A stretch of 64,000 nt of DNA from Duganella phyllosphaerae (lineage in GTDB: Bacteria > Pseudomonadota > Gammaproteobacteria > Burkholderiales > Burkholderiaceae_D). The first letter of the stretch is position 1. The number at the start of each line of letters is the position of its first letter. A program made the translations under genes and the position numbers. The DNA is taken from NCBI RefSeq assembly GCF_001758785.1, contig NZ_LROM01000071.1, positions 1 to 64,000 on the forward strand, written 5' to 3'. Below the pieces are notes generated by a model. The model searched no databases and was not told where the DNA came from. It saw nothing but the letters and a program-made list of their open reading frames with translations. Shown one piece after another: positions 51,692 through 59,423 of this stretch.

Positions 51692-52402
51692 ATGCGACTC
51701 GATAGCAAAAGCTGGCCTCAAGGGGCCATGGGAAATAGCTCGGGCCAGAACGGATACAACGGCGCCGCGCAACACGGAGAAAAAGTCACGGTACTGGTGG
51801 CCCACGCGGACGCCATCGTCAGCGCCGGCCTGGCCGCGCTGCTCGGCGCCAGCGTCGACATGAACGTGCGCGTGGTGGAAGAAGGCGCCGATGTAGCCGG
51901 CGCCGACGTGGTCATCCTCGACCACAAGGCCGGCATGGAACACATGCGCCGCGCCGGCAGCGCCCACCACGGCGACACCCAGCCACGCGTGCTGATCGTC
52001 ACCCAGCTCGACCGCGAATGGGAGGTGCGCACGGCGATGATGGCGGGCGTGCACGGCTACCTGCTGCAAAACAGTCCGGCCGACCAGCTGCTCACCGCCG
52101 TGCGCACGCTGGGACGCGGCACGCGCTACCTGAGCGCGGAGCTGAGCCGCTGCGTGGCCGACAGCTTTACCCGCATTGGCCTCACCAGCCGCGAAACCGA
52201 CGTGCTGCAACTGCTGGCGCAGGGCCAGTGCAACAAGACCATCGCGCGCGAACTGGGCATCGGCGTGGGCACGGTCAAAACCCACGTCAAGGGCCTGTTC
52301 GACAAGCTGGGCGCCACTGCCCGCACGCATGCGGTAGTGCTGGCCACCAGGCGCGGCCTGGTGGGCGATTACTCGGGCGCGCGTGAACAAAGCCAGCATT
52401 GA
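51692..52402 (+). CDS. LuxR/NarL-type regulator with a degenerate receiver domain
   Basis: The 236-aa protein has a 30-residue polar N-terminus and a receiver-like domain. A C-terminal LuxR HTH follows (LTSRETDVLQLLAQGQCNKTIARELGIGVGTVKTHVKGLFDKL). In the receiver the usual acidic pair is replaced by VAHAD, the acceptor-like Asp (D77) remains in VVILDHKAG, and the Lys near the end is replaced (GYLLQNS). Phosphorylation is therefore doubtful. GGAGAAAACGAT precedes the ATG. No kinase is nearby. Confidence 0.85.
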   Translation: MRLDSKSWPQGAMGNSSGQNGYNGAAQHGEKVTVLVAHADAIVSAGLAALLGASVDMNVRVVEEGADVAGADVVILDHKAGMEHMRRAGSAHHGDTQPRVLIVTQLDREWEVRTAMMAGVHGYLLQNSPADQLLTAVRTLGRGTRYLSAELSRCVADSFTRIGLTSRETDVLQLLAQGQCNKTIARELGIGVGTVKTHVKGLFDKLGATARTHAVVLATRRGLVGDYSGAREQSQH

Positions 52403-52425
52403 CACAGTTAATAAACTAACAATCG

Positions 52426-52454
52426 TTGTCGTTATGGGTTCATCCCTGTAGAAT
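52426..52454 (+). promoter_or_regulatory. Sigma-70-like promoter of the His/Cys-rich membrane protein gene
   Basis: TTGTCG (52426-52431) and TAGAAT (52449-52454) are exactly 17 bp apart. The ATG at 52462 is 7 bp after the -10, so the leader is very short or absent. Confidence 0.6.
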
Positions 52455-52461
52455 CGCGCCC

Positions 52462-52788
52462 ATGCACGCCCTCGCCTCCAGTTCCACCACGTCACACCGC
52501 AACTCGCGCTACCAGCGCCTGGTGATGGTGTTCGTGCTGCTGTTCCTGGCGTTGCAGCTGCTCGGCTCGAATGCGCACGCGCACGCGTACGCCGAAAACC
52601 ACACCGATTGCGCCGCCTGCCAGGTGGCCGACATGCCGCTGGGCGACCTGCCGCCGCCGGCCACGGTGGCGCCGGTCGCTGCCCTGGTGGCGTATGCGCC
52701 GCCGATGTCCGTGCACCACGATCCGCTGGTACGCACCAGCTGCATCACCCCGCCTTCGCACGCACCGCCTGCTGCTGTCCTCTCCTGA
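52462..52788 (+). CDS. Small His/Cys-rich membrane protein (DUF2946-like)
   Basis: The 108-aa protein has one strong hydrophobic helix (about residues 21-36). A histidine-rich segment, NAHAHAYAENHTDCAACQ, combines His and a C-x-x-C pair. Proteins of this look (DUF2946-like) often accompany copper or zinc transport genes. It lies 99 bp upstream of a TonB receptor on the same strand. Metal binding is inferred, not shown. No ribosome site is visible. Confidence 0.7.
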   Translation: MHALASSSTTSHRNSRYQRLVMVFVLLFLALQLLGSNAHAHAYAENHTDCAACQVADMPLGDLPPPATVAPVAALVAYAPPMSVHHDPLVRTSCITPPSHAPPAAVLS

Positions 52789-52813
52789 CCGTACTTACCC
52801 CGCACTGCCGGCC

Positions 52814-52843
52814 GGGGTCTGACCCCGTACGGGGTCCGACCCC
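52814..52843. repeat. 30-bp GGGGTC/GACCCC palindromic repeat
   Basis: The core GACCCCGTACGGGGTC is a perfect 16-bp palindrome. Outer GGGGTC and GACCCC arms extend it to 30 bp with a single mismatched pair. It lies between the His/Cys-rich protein and the TonB receptor and resembles the dispersed GGGGTCTGACCCC element of many proteobacterial genomes. Confidence 0.75.
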
Positions 52844-52887
52844 ACGTCTTTGCGGGGTTCCAACTCGCCAATACCCAAGGATAGAAC

Positions 52888-55038
52888 ATGCAACACGCCC
52901 CTAAACTGCGCGCCCTGCCACTGCTGCTGGCCGCCGCTTTCTACACCACCCACTCCCACGCCGAAGATGCGGACACCAGCACCGACAAGCCGATGCAGCA
53001 AGTGGAGGTCACCGCCGCCCACCTGAAGAGCGCCCGCATCGACCTGTCGCCCAACGTGGGCACCACCGTGTATTCGATCGACCGCCACATGATCGACCAG
53101 CTGGGCCAGGGCGACAACACGCCGTTCAACGAAGTGTTGCTGCGCCTGCCCGGCGTAAGCCAGGACTCCAAGGCGTCCGGTTCGATCCACGTGCGCGACG
53201 ACCATGCCAACGTCCAGTACCGCGTCAACGGCGTGCAGCTGCCGGAAAGTATCAGCGGCTTCGGCCAGTCGATCGATACCCGCTTCGTCCAGCAAACCGA
53301 CTTCATCACCGGCGCGTTGCCGGCGCAATTCGGCCTGCGCACGGCCGGCATCGTCGACATCCAGACCAAGGAAGGCACCACCCAGCCGGGCGGGCGCATC
53401 GGCGTACTGGCCGGCACCAACAACTACTATGCGCCGAGCGCGGAATTCTTCGGCACCCAGGGCGCCTTCAATTACTACCTGTCGGGCAGCTATGTACGCA
53501 ACGACATGGGCATCGAAAACCCGCTGCCCACGCGCGACGCCCTCCACAACCATACCCAGCAAACCAAGTCGTTCGGCGCGCTGTCGTACTTCCTCGACGA
53601 CCAGACCCGCCTGGGCCTGATGTTCGGCACCTATAACGGCCGCTTCCAGATTCCGAACAACCCGGACCAGGCGCCCGCATTCTCGCTCACCGGCCAGAGC
53701 GACGCCGGCGCCGGCACCACCAACGCGCCGTCGTCGCAGCTGGATCAGAAGCAGCGCGAAGTGAACCGCTTCGTGGTGCTGTCGCTGCAAAAAAGCCTCG
53801 GCGACCTCAATTACCAGGTGTCGGCCTTCCACCAGTACTCGGAACTGCACTACACGCCGGACGCGCTGGGGGACCTGATTTACAACGGCGTGGGTTCCAA
53901 CACGCTGCGTTCCAATTCCGCCAGCGGCGCGCAGTTCGATACCAGCTACAAGCTCAATCCCGAGCACACGCTGCGCGCCGGCCTGTCGTACACGCGCCAG
54001 AACACTCATAGCGACAACACCGTGGCGGTGTTCGACACCAATAGCGACGGCACCCAGGCATCGAGCGATCCGCGCACCATCCTCGACAACAGCCGTCAGA
54101 CCGGCAAGTTGGGCAGCGTGTATCTGCAGGACGAATGGCACATCGCCGCCCCGCTCACGCTGAACTACGGCATCCGCTACGACAAGGTGCAGGCCTTTAT
54201 CAACGAGCAGCAATGGAGCCCGCGCGTGAACCTGGCCTGGCAAGTGGGCAAGGACACCGCGCTGCACGCCGGCTACTCGCGCTACTTCACGCCGCCGCCG
54301 CAGGAACTGGCCGCGCAGGAGAGCATCGACAAGTATGCCGGCACCACCAATGCGCCGGAAGTGGGCGTGTCGGACAACGTGCGCGCCGAACGCACCAACT
54401 ACTTCGACGTGGGTGTGAGCCACAAGGTGAACGGCCAGCTGACCGTCACCGCCGACGCCTACTACAAGAAGATCCACAACATGCTCGACGAGGGCCAGTT
54501 CGGCCAGGCGCTGATCCTGTCGCCATTCAACTATGAACGCGGCTACGCCAAGGGCGTGGAGCTGTCGGCGATTTACAGCCAGGCCCACTGGGGCGGCTTC
54601 CTCAACCTGACCACGCAGCAGGCCAAGGCGCAGAACATCGTCTCGGGCCAGTCGCTGTTCGGCGCGGATGAACTGTCGTACATCAGCAACCACTACATCC
54701 ACGTCGACCACGACCAGACCTACACGGTATCGGGCGGCGCCCACTACCACTGGGGCGATTCGCAGGTCAGCAGCGACTTCCTGTACGGCAGCGGCCTGCG
54801 TACCACGCCGGACGGCGCCGCGCCGAACTCGGGCCACCTGCCGTCGTACACCACGGTGAACCTGGCGCTCACCCACAACTGGAAACAGACCGGCGCGGGC
54901 GACATCGAGGGCCGCATTGCGGTGATCAACCTGTTCGACAAATCGTATCTGCTGCGCGACGGTTCCGGCGTGGGCGTGGGCGCACCGCAGTACGGCGCCC
55001 GCCGCTCGCTGTATGCGGGGCTGTCGACCAGTTTTTAA
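52888..55038 (+). CDS. TonB-dependent receptor (possible metal receptor)
   Basis: The 716-aa protein has a signal peptide (residues 1-25, ending SHA), a plug domain (VEVTAAHLKSARIDLSPNVGTT, NEVLLRLPGVSQDSKASGSIHVR) and a barrel ending LYAGLSTSF with the terminal Phe. AAGGATAG precedes the ATG. The barrel is smaller than the 896-aa sugar receptor. Its pairing with the His/Cys-rich protein suggests copper or zinc, but the ligand is unproven. Confidence 0.88.
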   Translation: MQHAPKLRALPLLLAAAFYTTHSHAEDADTSTDKPMQQVEVTAAHLKSARIDLSPNVGTTVYSIDRHMIDQLGQGDNTPFNEVLLRLPGVSQDSKASGSIHVRDDHANVQYRVNGVQLPESISGFGQSIDTRFVQQTDFITGALPAQFGLRTAGIVDIQTKEGTTQPGGRIGVLAGTNNYYAPSAEFFGTQGAFNYYLSGSYVRNDMGIENPLPTRDALHNHTQQTKSFGALSYFLDDQTRLGLMFGTYNGRFQIPNNPDQAPAFSLTGQSDAGAGTTNAPSSQLDQKQREVNRFVVLSLQKSLGDLNYQVSAFHQYSELHYTPDALGDLIYNGVGSNTLRSNSASGAQFDTSYKLNPEHTLRAGLSYTRQNTHSDNTVAVFDTNSDGTQASSDPRTILDNSRQTGKLGSVYLQDEWHIAAPLTLNYGIRYDKVQAFINEQQWSPRVNLAWQVGKDTALHAGYSRYFTPPPQELAAQESIDKYAGTTNAPEVGVSDNVRAERTNYFDVGVSHKVNGQLTVTADAYYKKIHNMLDEGQFGQALILSPFNYERGYAKGVELSAIYSQAHWGGFLNLTTQQAKAQNIVSGQSLFGADELSYISNHYIHVDHDQTYTVSGGAHYHWGDSQVSSDFLYGSGLRTTPDGAAPNSGHLPSYTTVNLALTHNWKQTGAGDIEGRIAVINLFDKSYLLRDGSGVGVGAPQYGARRSLYAGLSTSF

Positions 55039-55063
55039 GAGCCCATGCGCGCACGCTTGGCCG

Positions 55064-55092
55064 TTGTGCTCGCAAGATGATGCAGGCATAAT
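55064..55092 (+). promoter_or_regulatory. Promoter of the serine hydrolase gene
   Basis: TTGTGC (55064-55069) and CATAAT (55087-55092) have a 17-bp spacer. An inverted repeat, CGAGTC at 55093-55098 and GACTCG at 55117-55122, lies just downstream and could be an operator. Confidence 0.5.
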
Positions 55093-55144
55093 CGAGTCGA
55101 TTTGTACGTGAAAGTTGACTCGAAAGTTGCCTGCGTGTTGCTCT

Positions 55145-56620
55145 ATGCCGAATAAGCTGGTCTCCCGCCTGATCATCGCCACCGGCGCCTTGCTGGTGGT
55201 AGCCGCCGGTGGCGCCCTCACCCTCATCGGCCGGCCGCCCGAGCTGCTGCGGGTGGGCGCCAGTTACGGCGCCAAGATGGTTTGCTCCAATGTCTTCATC
55301 GCCCATCGCGATCCGCAATCCGTGCTGGCCGACGACGTGCAGGCGCCCGGCCATCCGCTGCTCAAGTACCTGCGGGTGCGGGTGGACCAGCAACACAGGA
55401 CCGTCCACGCCGACTTCCTCGGCATCCTGGGCAAGGGCCTGGCCGTGTACCGCCCCGGCACCGGCTGTGCGGTCGTGCCGGATGGCGACCTGGCGCAGGC
55501 CAACCAATATCAATATCCGCCGCTGCGCATCTGGAGCGCTTCCCCCAACGTGCCTTGGCCCACCGGCTCGATGACGGAGACTGTGCCGGCATTGCAGGCC
55601 ACCGTCAACGACGACATGCTGGCAGGTCCCGGCATGCGCGGCCTGGTAGTGATCCATCGCGGCCGCCTGGTGGCGCAGCGCTACGGCGCCGGCTTCGGCG
55701 TTGCCACGCCGCTCCTGGGCTGGTCGATGACCAAGACCGTCAGTGCGGCGCTGGTCGGCATCGAGATCGCCAGGGGTAACCTGGCGCCGGACCGCAAAGG
55801 CTTCTGGCCCGAACATGCCGACCCGCGCGCACAGATCACGGTCGCGCAATTGATGTCGATGACCAGCGGCCTGCAGTTCAATGAATCCTACGGCGACGTC
55901 TCCGATGTGACGCGCATGTTGTACTTGGAGCCGGACATGGCGGCCTACGCCGCCGCACAGCCACTGGCGCACGCGCCGGGCACGGTGTGGAATTATTCGA
56001 GCGGCAGCACGGTGCTCTTGTCGCGCATCTGGCAGCGCGCAGCGGCGGGCCCCAATATGCCGGTCAAGCCGATGACCGGTCCCACGGCGGTCGGCGTGCT
56101 GGCCCTGCCGCACGACCAGCTGTTTGCACCGCTGGGCATGAGCAGCGCCATCATCGAAGCCGACGCGCGCGGCACGCTGGTCGGTTCGAGCTATATGTAC
56201 GCCAGCACCCAGGACTGGGCGCGCTTCGGCCAGTTCCTGCTGCAGGACGGCGTCTGGCAAGGCAAGCGGATTTTACCGGCGGGGTTTGTCGCGTCGATGC
56301 AGGCGGTGGCGCCGGCGTCCGGCGGCCAGTACGGCCAGGGCCTGGTGTGGCGCCAGGGACCGTCGTCGGGACAGAACGCCGACGGTCCGTACGGCCTGCC
56401 GGCAGACACATACTGGATGCAGGGCCACGATGGCCAGTCGATCGCCATCGTGCCGTCGCGCCAGCTGGTGGTGGTGCGGCTGGGATTGACGCCACGGTCG
56501 TTGCAGTACCGGCCGCAGGCGTTGCTGGCGGCGGTGGTCAAGCAGGTCGACGCGATGCCGGCGCCTGTGGTTCAACCGAATGTGGCGCCGGACCTTGATC
56601 CGGACGAGGAGTCGGACTGA
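55145..56620 (+). CDS. Beta-lactamase-related serine hydrolase (class C-like)
   Basis: The 491-aa protein has an N-terminal anchor helix (about residues 7-25) and a serine-hydrolase domain with S-x-x-K in GWSMTKTVSAAL, the Tyr motif in WNYSSGST and a TYWMQGHDGQS segment replacing the KTG box. Such proteins act as esterases or D-peptidases more often than as lactamases. It has no good ribosome site. An upstream in-frame TTG at 55115 is a weaker start. Confidence 0.85.
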   Translation: MPNKLVSRLIIATGALLVVAAGGALTLIGRPPELLRVGASYGAKMVCSNVFIAHRDPQSVLADDVQAPGHPLLKYLRVRVDQQHRTVHADFLGILGKGLAVYRPGTGCAVVPDGDLAQANQYQYPPLRIWSASPNVPWPTGSMTETVPALQATVNDDMLAGPGMRGLVVIHRGRLVAQRYGAGFGVATPLLGWSMTKTVSAALVGIEIARGNLAPDRKGFWPEHADPRAQITVAQLMSMTSGLQFNESYGDVSDVTRMLYLEPDMAAYAAAQPLAHAPGTVWNYSSGSTVLLSRIWQRAAAGPNMPVKPMTGPTAVGVLALPHDQLFAPLGMSSAIIEADARGTLVGSSYMYASTQDWARFGQFLLQDGVWQGKRILPAGFVASMQAVAPASGGQYGQGLVWRQGPSSGQNADGPYGLPADTYWMQGHDGQSIAIVPSRQLVVVRLGLTPRSLQYRPQALLAAVVKQVDAMPAPVVQPNVAPDLDPDEESD

Positions 56621-56655
56621 CAAGCGCCGCCGCTCAGCTACGGCTACGGCTATGG

Positions 56656-57315
56656 CTACGTGCCGCTCTCGACCTGCCCCACCACGCGCGCCGGATTGCC
56701 GGCGACGATGGACAACGGCCGCGCCTCGAAGCCCGGCGGCAGCACACTGCCGGCCGCGAGCACACTGCCGTCGCCCACGCGGCAGCCTTTCAGTATCGTG
56801 ACGCGGGCGCCAATGAAGACGTCGTTGCCGATGTGCACCGCTCGCGGGCGCTGGTCGTTCATGGCGCGCCGCGCCACCGCAAGCTCGTGGAAATTCGAGT
56901 CGGTGATCAGCACTTCCTGGCCGATCATGCAGCGCTCGCCGATATGGATGCCCGCTCCCTCCGACAGTATCGAAGCGCGGTTATTCAACGTCGTGGACGC
57001 ACCGATCTCGATCAGTGACGCCTCGTTGCGCGCGTCCAGGTAGCTGCTGGCGTAGGCGCCCGGTGATTGCGCCACGCCCAGCACGGTAGTGCCGGACAAG
57101 CGTATCCGGCCGCGCCCACGAAACAGCGCAGGGCTCATCAGGTTCAGTGCGGTTGCGCCGCCGGGCACGACCGGCACCACTTCCACCATGGCCTTGTTTG
57201 ACACATGATAGAAATAATGGATCAGAACCGCGCGCACCGCGTTCTCGAGCAGCGTCGGCTCGCTTTGGATCACGCCGATGCGCAAACTTTCCAGGTCCAG
57301 CGGGTTGAATGTCAA
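56656..57315 (-). CDS. Hexapeptide-repeat acyltransferase
   Basis: The 219-aa protein has a C-terminal left-handed beta-helix: SLIEIGASTTLNNRASIL, IHIGERCMIGQEVLITDSNFHE, VHIGNDVFIGARVTILKG, GDGSVLAAGSVL and IVAGNPARVV. The catalytic His is in SNFHEL. The start is TTG at 57315, supported by a perfect AAAGGAGG 6 nt upstream. It probably acetylates a sugar or small molecule. Acceptor unknown. Confidence 0.88.
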   Translation of the reverse strand: MTFNPLDLESLRIGVIQSEPTLLENAVRAVLIHYFYHVSNKAMVEVVPVVPGGATALNLMSPALFRGRGRIRLSGTTVLGVAQSPGAYASSYLDARNEASLIEIGASTTLNNRASILSEGAGIHIGERCMIGQEVLITDSNFHELAVARRAMNDQRPRAVHIGNDVFIGARVTILKGCRVGDGSVLAAGSVLPPGFEARPLSIVAGNPARVVGQVESGT

Positions 57316-57363
57316 TGCAGCCTCCTTTGGGGACGGTCAGCCTCTCATATTTATTTCAGTCGG

Positions 57364-58260
57364 TCAATGTTTGACAAGCGTGGCGGGCACCGCCCATTTC
57401 AACGCTGCCGTAATCATGTCCGGAAATACATCGAGGTGATCGCGGCCGTTCCACACGTGGAGTTGCGTGGTCAAGTGCGGGTAGCGGCGGGCCTTGAAGG
57501 CCCGGTCGAATTTTTTCAGGTCCGCCACCATGTCGGCATCGCCTGCCGACTCCAGCGCGCCGACCGAAAAGAATATGTCTGCGCCGAGATCGCTATTGGA
57601 CGCGACGAACTTTTTCTGGCGGCTGAACATCACGTCATCGTCATACCACAGCGACGGGCTGCTGATGACGTATTTGCTGAACATGCTCGGGCTGGTCAAT
57701 ACGATATGCGCGCCGAGCAAACCACCATACGAATGGCCGACGAACGTCGTGCGCGTCATGTCGGCCCGATAGCGTGCGGCGATCAGCGGCAAGACGTCGC
57801 TGGCAAGAAACCGCCGATAAGCTTCGGCTTCACCGAACAATACCGGTCGTCCCGGCATATCGGAACTCAAGCCATCAGTTGGCCGCAGCGTCGGCGTGTA
57901 GTCACGGCGGCGGCTGTATTCCGGCGTATCGCCCACTGCATACGACAATCCCACCAGGATGAACGGGGCGATCGATTTTTTGTCGCTGCCCACGCGGGCG
58001 GCGATGGCGCGCACCAGCGGGAAGGCGTAATCGGCATCGGTCACGAACACCACCGGCAAGGGCGGGCCGGTGTCGGCGTAACCGGCGGGCAGGCTGACGA
58101 ACACCTGGTAATCGCGGTTCAACGACTTGGCGCGGATGGTGGTGACCGAGGTATTGCCCAGTTGGTAGGGTTGGCCGTCCCGCTGAACGACAGGCGCCGC
58201 CATCGATGACATCATGAGCGGTGCGAGAATGGCAACAATGGCGAAACGAAAAGTGGACAC
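57364..58260 (-). CDS. Exported alpha/beta-hydrolase esterase (COG2819/Fes-like)
   Basis: The 298-aa protein begins at GTG with GGAG upstream and has a signal peptide (about residues 1-22). The nucleophile motif is GHSYGG, preceded by VFVTDADYAFPLVRAIAARV. SSPSLWYDDDVMF and WNGRDHLDVFP supply the acid and His regions. The group includes siderophore esterases; here the ligand is unknown. The gap before it holds a perfect palindrome. Confidence 0.87.
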   Translation of the reverse strand: MSTFRFAIVAILAPLMMSSMAAPVVQRDGQPYQLGNTSVTTIRAKSLNRDYQVFVSLPAGYADTGPPLPVVFVTDADYAFPLVRAIAARVGSDKKSIAPFILVGLSYAVGDTPEYSRRRDYTPTLRPTDGLSSDMPGRPVLFGEAEAYRRFLASDVLPLIAARYRADMTRTTFVGHSYGGLLGAHIVLTSPSMFSKYVISSPSLWYDDDVMFSRQKKFVASNSDLGADIFFSVGALESAGDADMVADLKKFDRAFKARRYPHLTTQLHVWNGRDHLDVFPDMITAALKWAVPATLVKH

Positions 58261-58290
58261 GCGGACTCCGGTTTGCGACAGGAAGAGTCA

Positions 58291-58312
58291 TTATGCGACG
58301 TCTGTCGCATAA
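58291..58312. promoter_or_regulatory. Perfect 9-bp-arm palindrome upstream of the esterase gene
   Basis: TTATGCGAC-N4-GTCGCATAA lies 31 bp upstream of the esterase GTG and 40 bp after the diguanylate cyclase stop. No T-tract follows on the minus strand. It looks like a TetR-type operator. Confidence 0.5.
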
Positions 58313-58351
58313 GAGCAAGTCACACCAGCAGCGTCAATATGGCCAGACGCC

Positions 58352-59389
58352 TCACTGACGCTCCTCCATCGCCCCCGCCAGGCGCACCATATTACGTCCG
58401 CCCTCCTTGGCAGCGTACAGCATCTTGTCCGCCTGCTCCAGCCATTCCGACGCCAGGCCGCCACGCGGCATCGGCGCCACGCCGATCGAGGCGGTGATCG
58501 GGTGGCCGTCGAGCAAGGGCGCGGTGGCCACCGCACTGCGCAGCGTTTCGGCCAGTTTGCCGGCGGCGCGCAGGCTGGCGCCGTTGGCGATGATGGCGAA
58601 TTCCTCGCCGCCGTAGCGGAAAATTTCGTCGGTCACGCGGGTGTGGTGGCGCAGCACGTCGCACAGGCGGCGCAGCACCTGGTCGCCAGCCGGGTGGCCA
58701 TGCTGGTCGTTGACCTGCTTGAAGTGGTCGAGGTCGAGCAGCAGCAGGCAGGCTTCCGGTTGCGGACGGCGCTCGGCCGCGTAGCTGATCAGCTTGCTGT
58801 CGAAGGCGCGGCGGTTGCCCGCGCCGGTGAGGAAGTCGCGCTCCGCCTCGATATGCAGCTCGCGGTTCTGCAGGCCGGTGCGGTACGAGAAAATGTAGGC
58901 GAACAGGTTGACCAGCGAAATGGTGACCACCACCGTAAGCAGGTTGAGCAATTCCATCTGCGGCAGCAGCATGGCCACCAGCACCAGCAGCGAGACACTG
59001 TTGATCCCCAGCGCCACCCTGGGCCGCAGCATGAAGAACGCGGCGATCATGGTGGGATAAGCCCAGTACACCAGCGGCATGCCGCGCAGGTAGATGGTCG
59101 CCAACATGCCGGCCGAGTAGAACAGCGTGACGCCCAGGCTGGCCAGCTTGTAGCGGCCCGTGTGCCACACGTGCACGATCACCAGCGACATGGCCAGCAC
59201 CAGCGCCAGGTCCACCACCGCCGACAGCCAGGCGCCCTGCCATAGCCGGTACAGGCCGAACGGCAAAATACTGGGGATGCTCAGCGCGCACATGATCATC
59301 AGGATGATCTCTTCCTTGCTGCGCTGGCGGCGGTCCGACAGCCACGCAAACGGGCTGTCCTTGCTGTTTCTTGACTCTGGTATCGGCAC
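58352..59389 (-). CDS. Membrane-bound diguanylate cyclase (GGDEF domain)
   Basis: The 345-aa protein has five or six membrane helices (about residues 30-185). A GGDEF domain follows: ERDFLTGAGNRRAFDSKL, LLDLDHFKQVNDQHGHPAGDQVL, RYGGEEFAII with the GGEEF active site, ITASIGVA and ADKMLYAAKEGGRNMV. It would make cyclic di-GMP. The start is taken as GTG at 59389 with AAGAGA upstream; a TTG at 59443 would overlap the RND gene. Only 34 bp separate it from the RND stop, so it is likely in the efflux operon. Confidence 0.85.
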   Translation of the reverse strand: MPIPESRNSKDSPFAWLSDRRQRSKEEIILMIMCALSIPSILPFGLYRLWQGAWLSAVVDLALVLAMSLVIVHVWHTGRYKLASLGVTLFYSAGMLATIYLRGMPLVYWAYPTMIAAFFMLRPRVALGINSVSLLVLVAMLLPQMELLNLLTVVVTISLVNLFAYIFSYRTGLQNRELHIEAERDFLTGAGNRRAFDSKLISYAAERRPQPEACLLLLDLDHFKQVNDQHGHPAGDQVLRRLCDVLRHHTRVTDEIFRYGGEEFAIIANGASLRAAGKLAETLRSAVATAPLLDGHPITASIGVAPMPRGGLASEWLEQADKMLYAAKEGGRNMVRLAGAMEERQ

Positions 59390-59423
59390 TGCTTGTCTCT
59401 TTATTCTATTTACGGTCGCCGTG

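Noticed and set aside
52795..55227. 810-codon minus-strand open frame opposite the second TonB receptor
   Set aside because: The plus-strand receptor has signal, plug and barrel; this frame has no motif or ribosome site.
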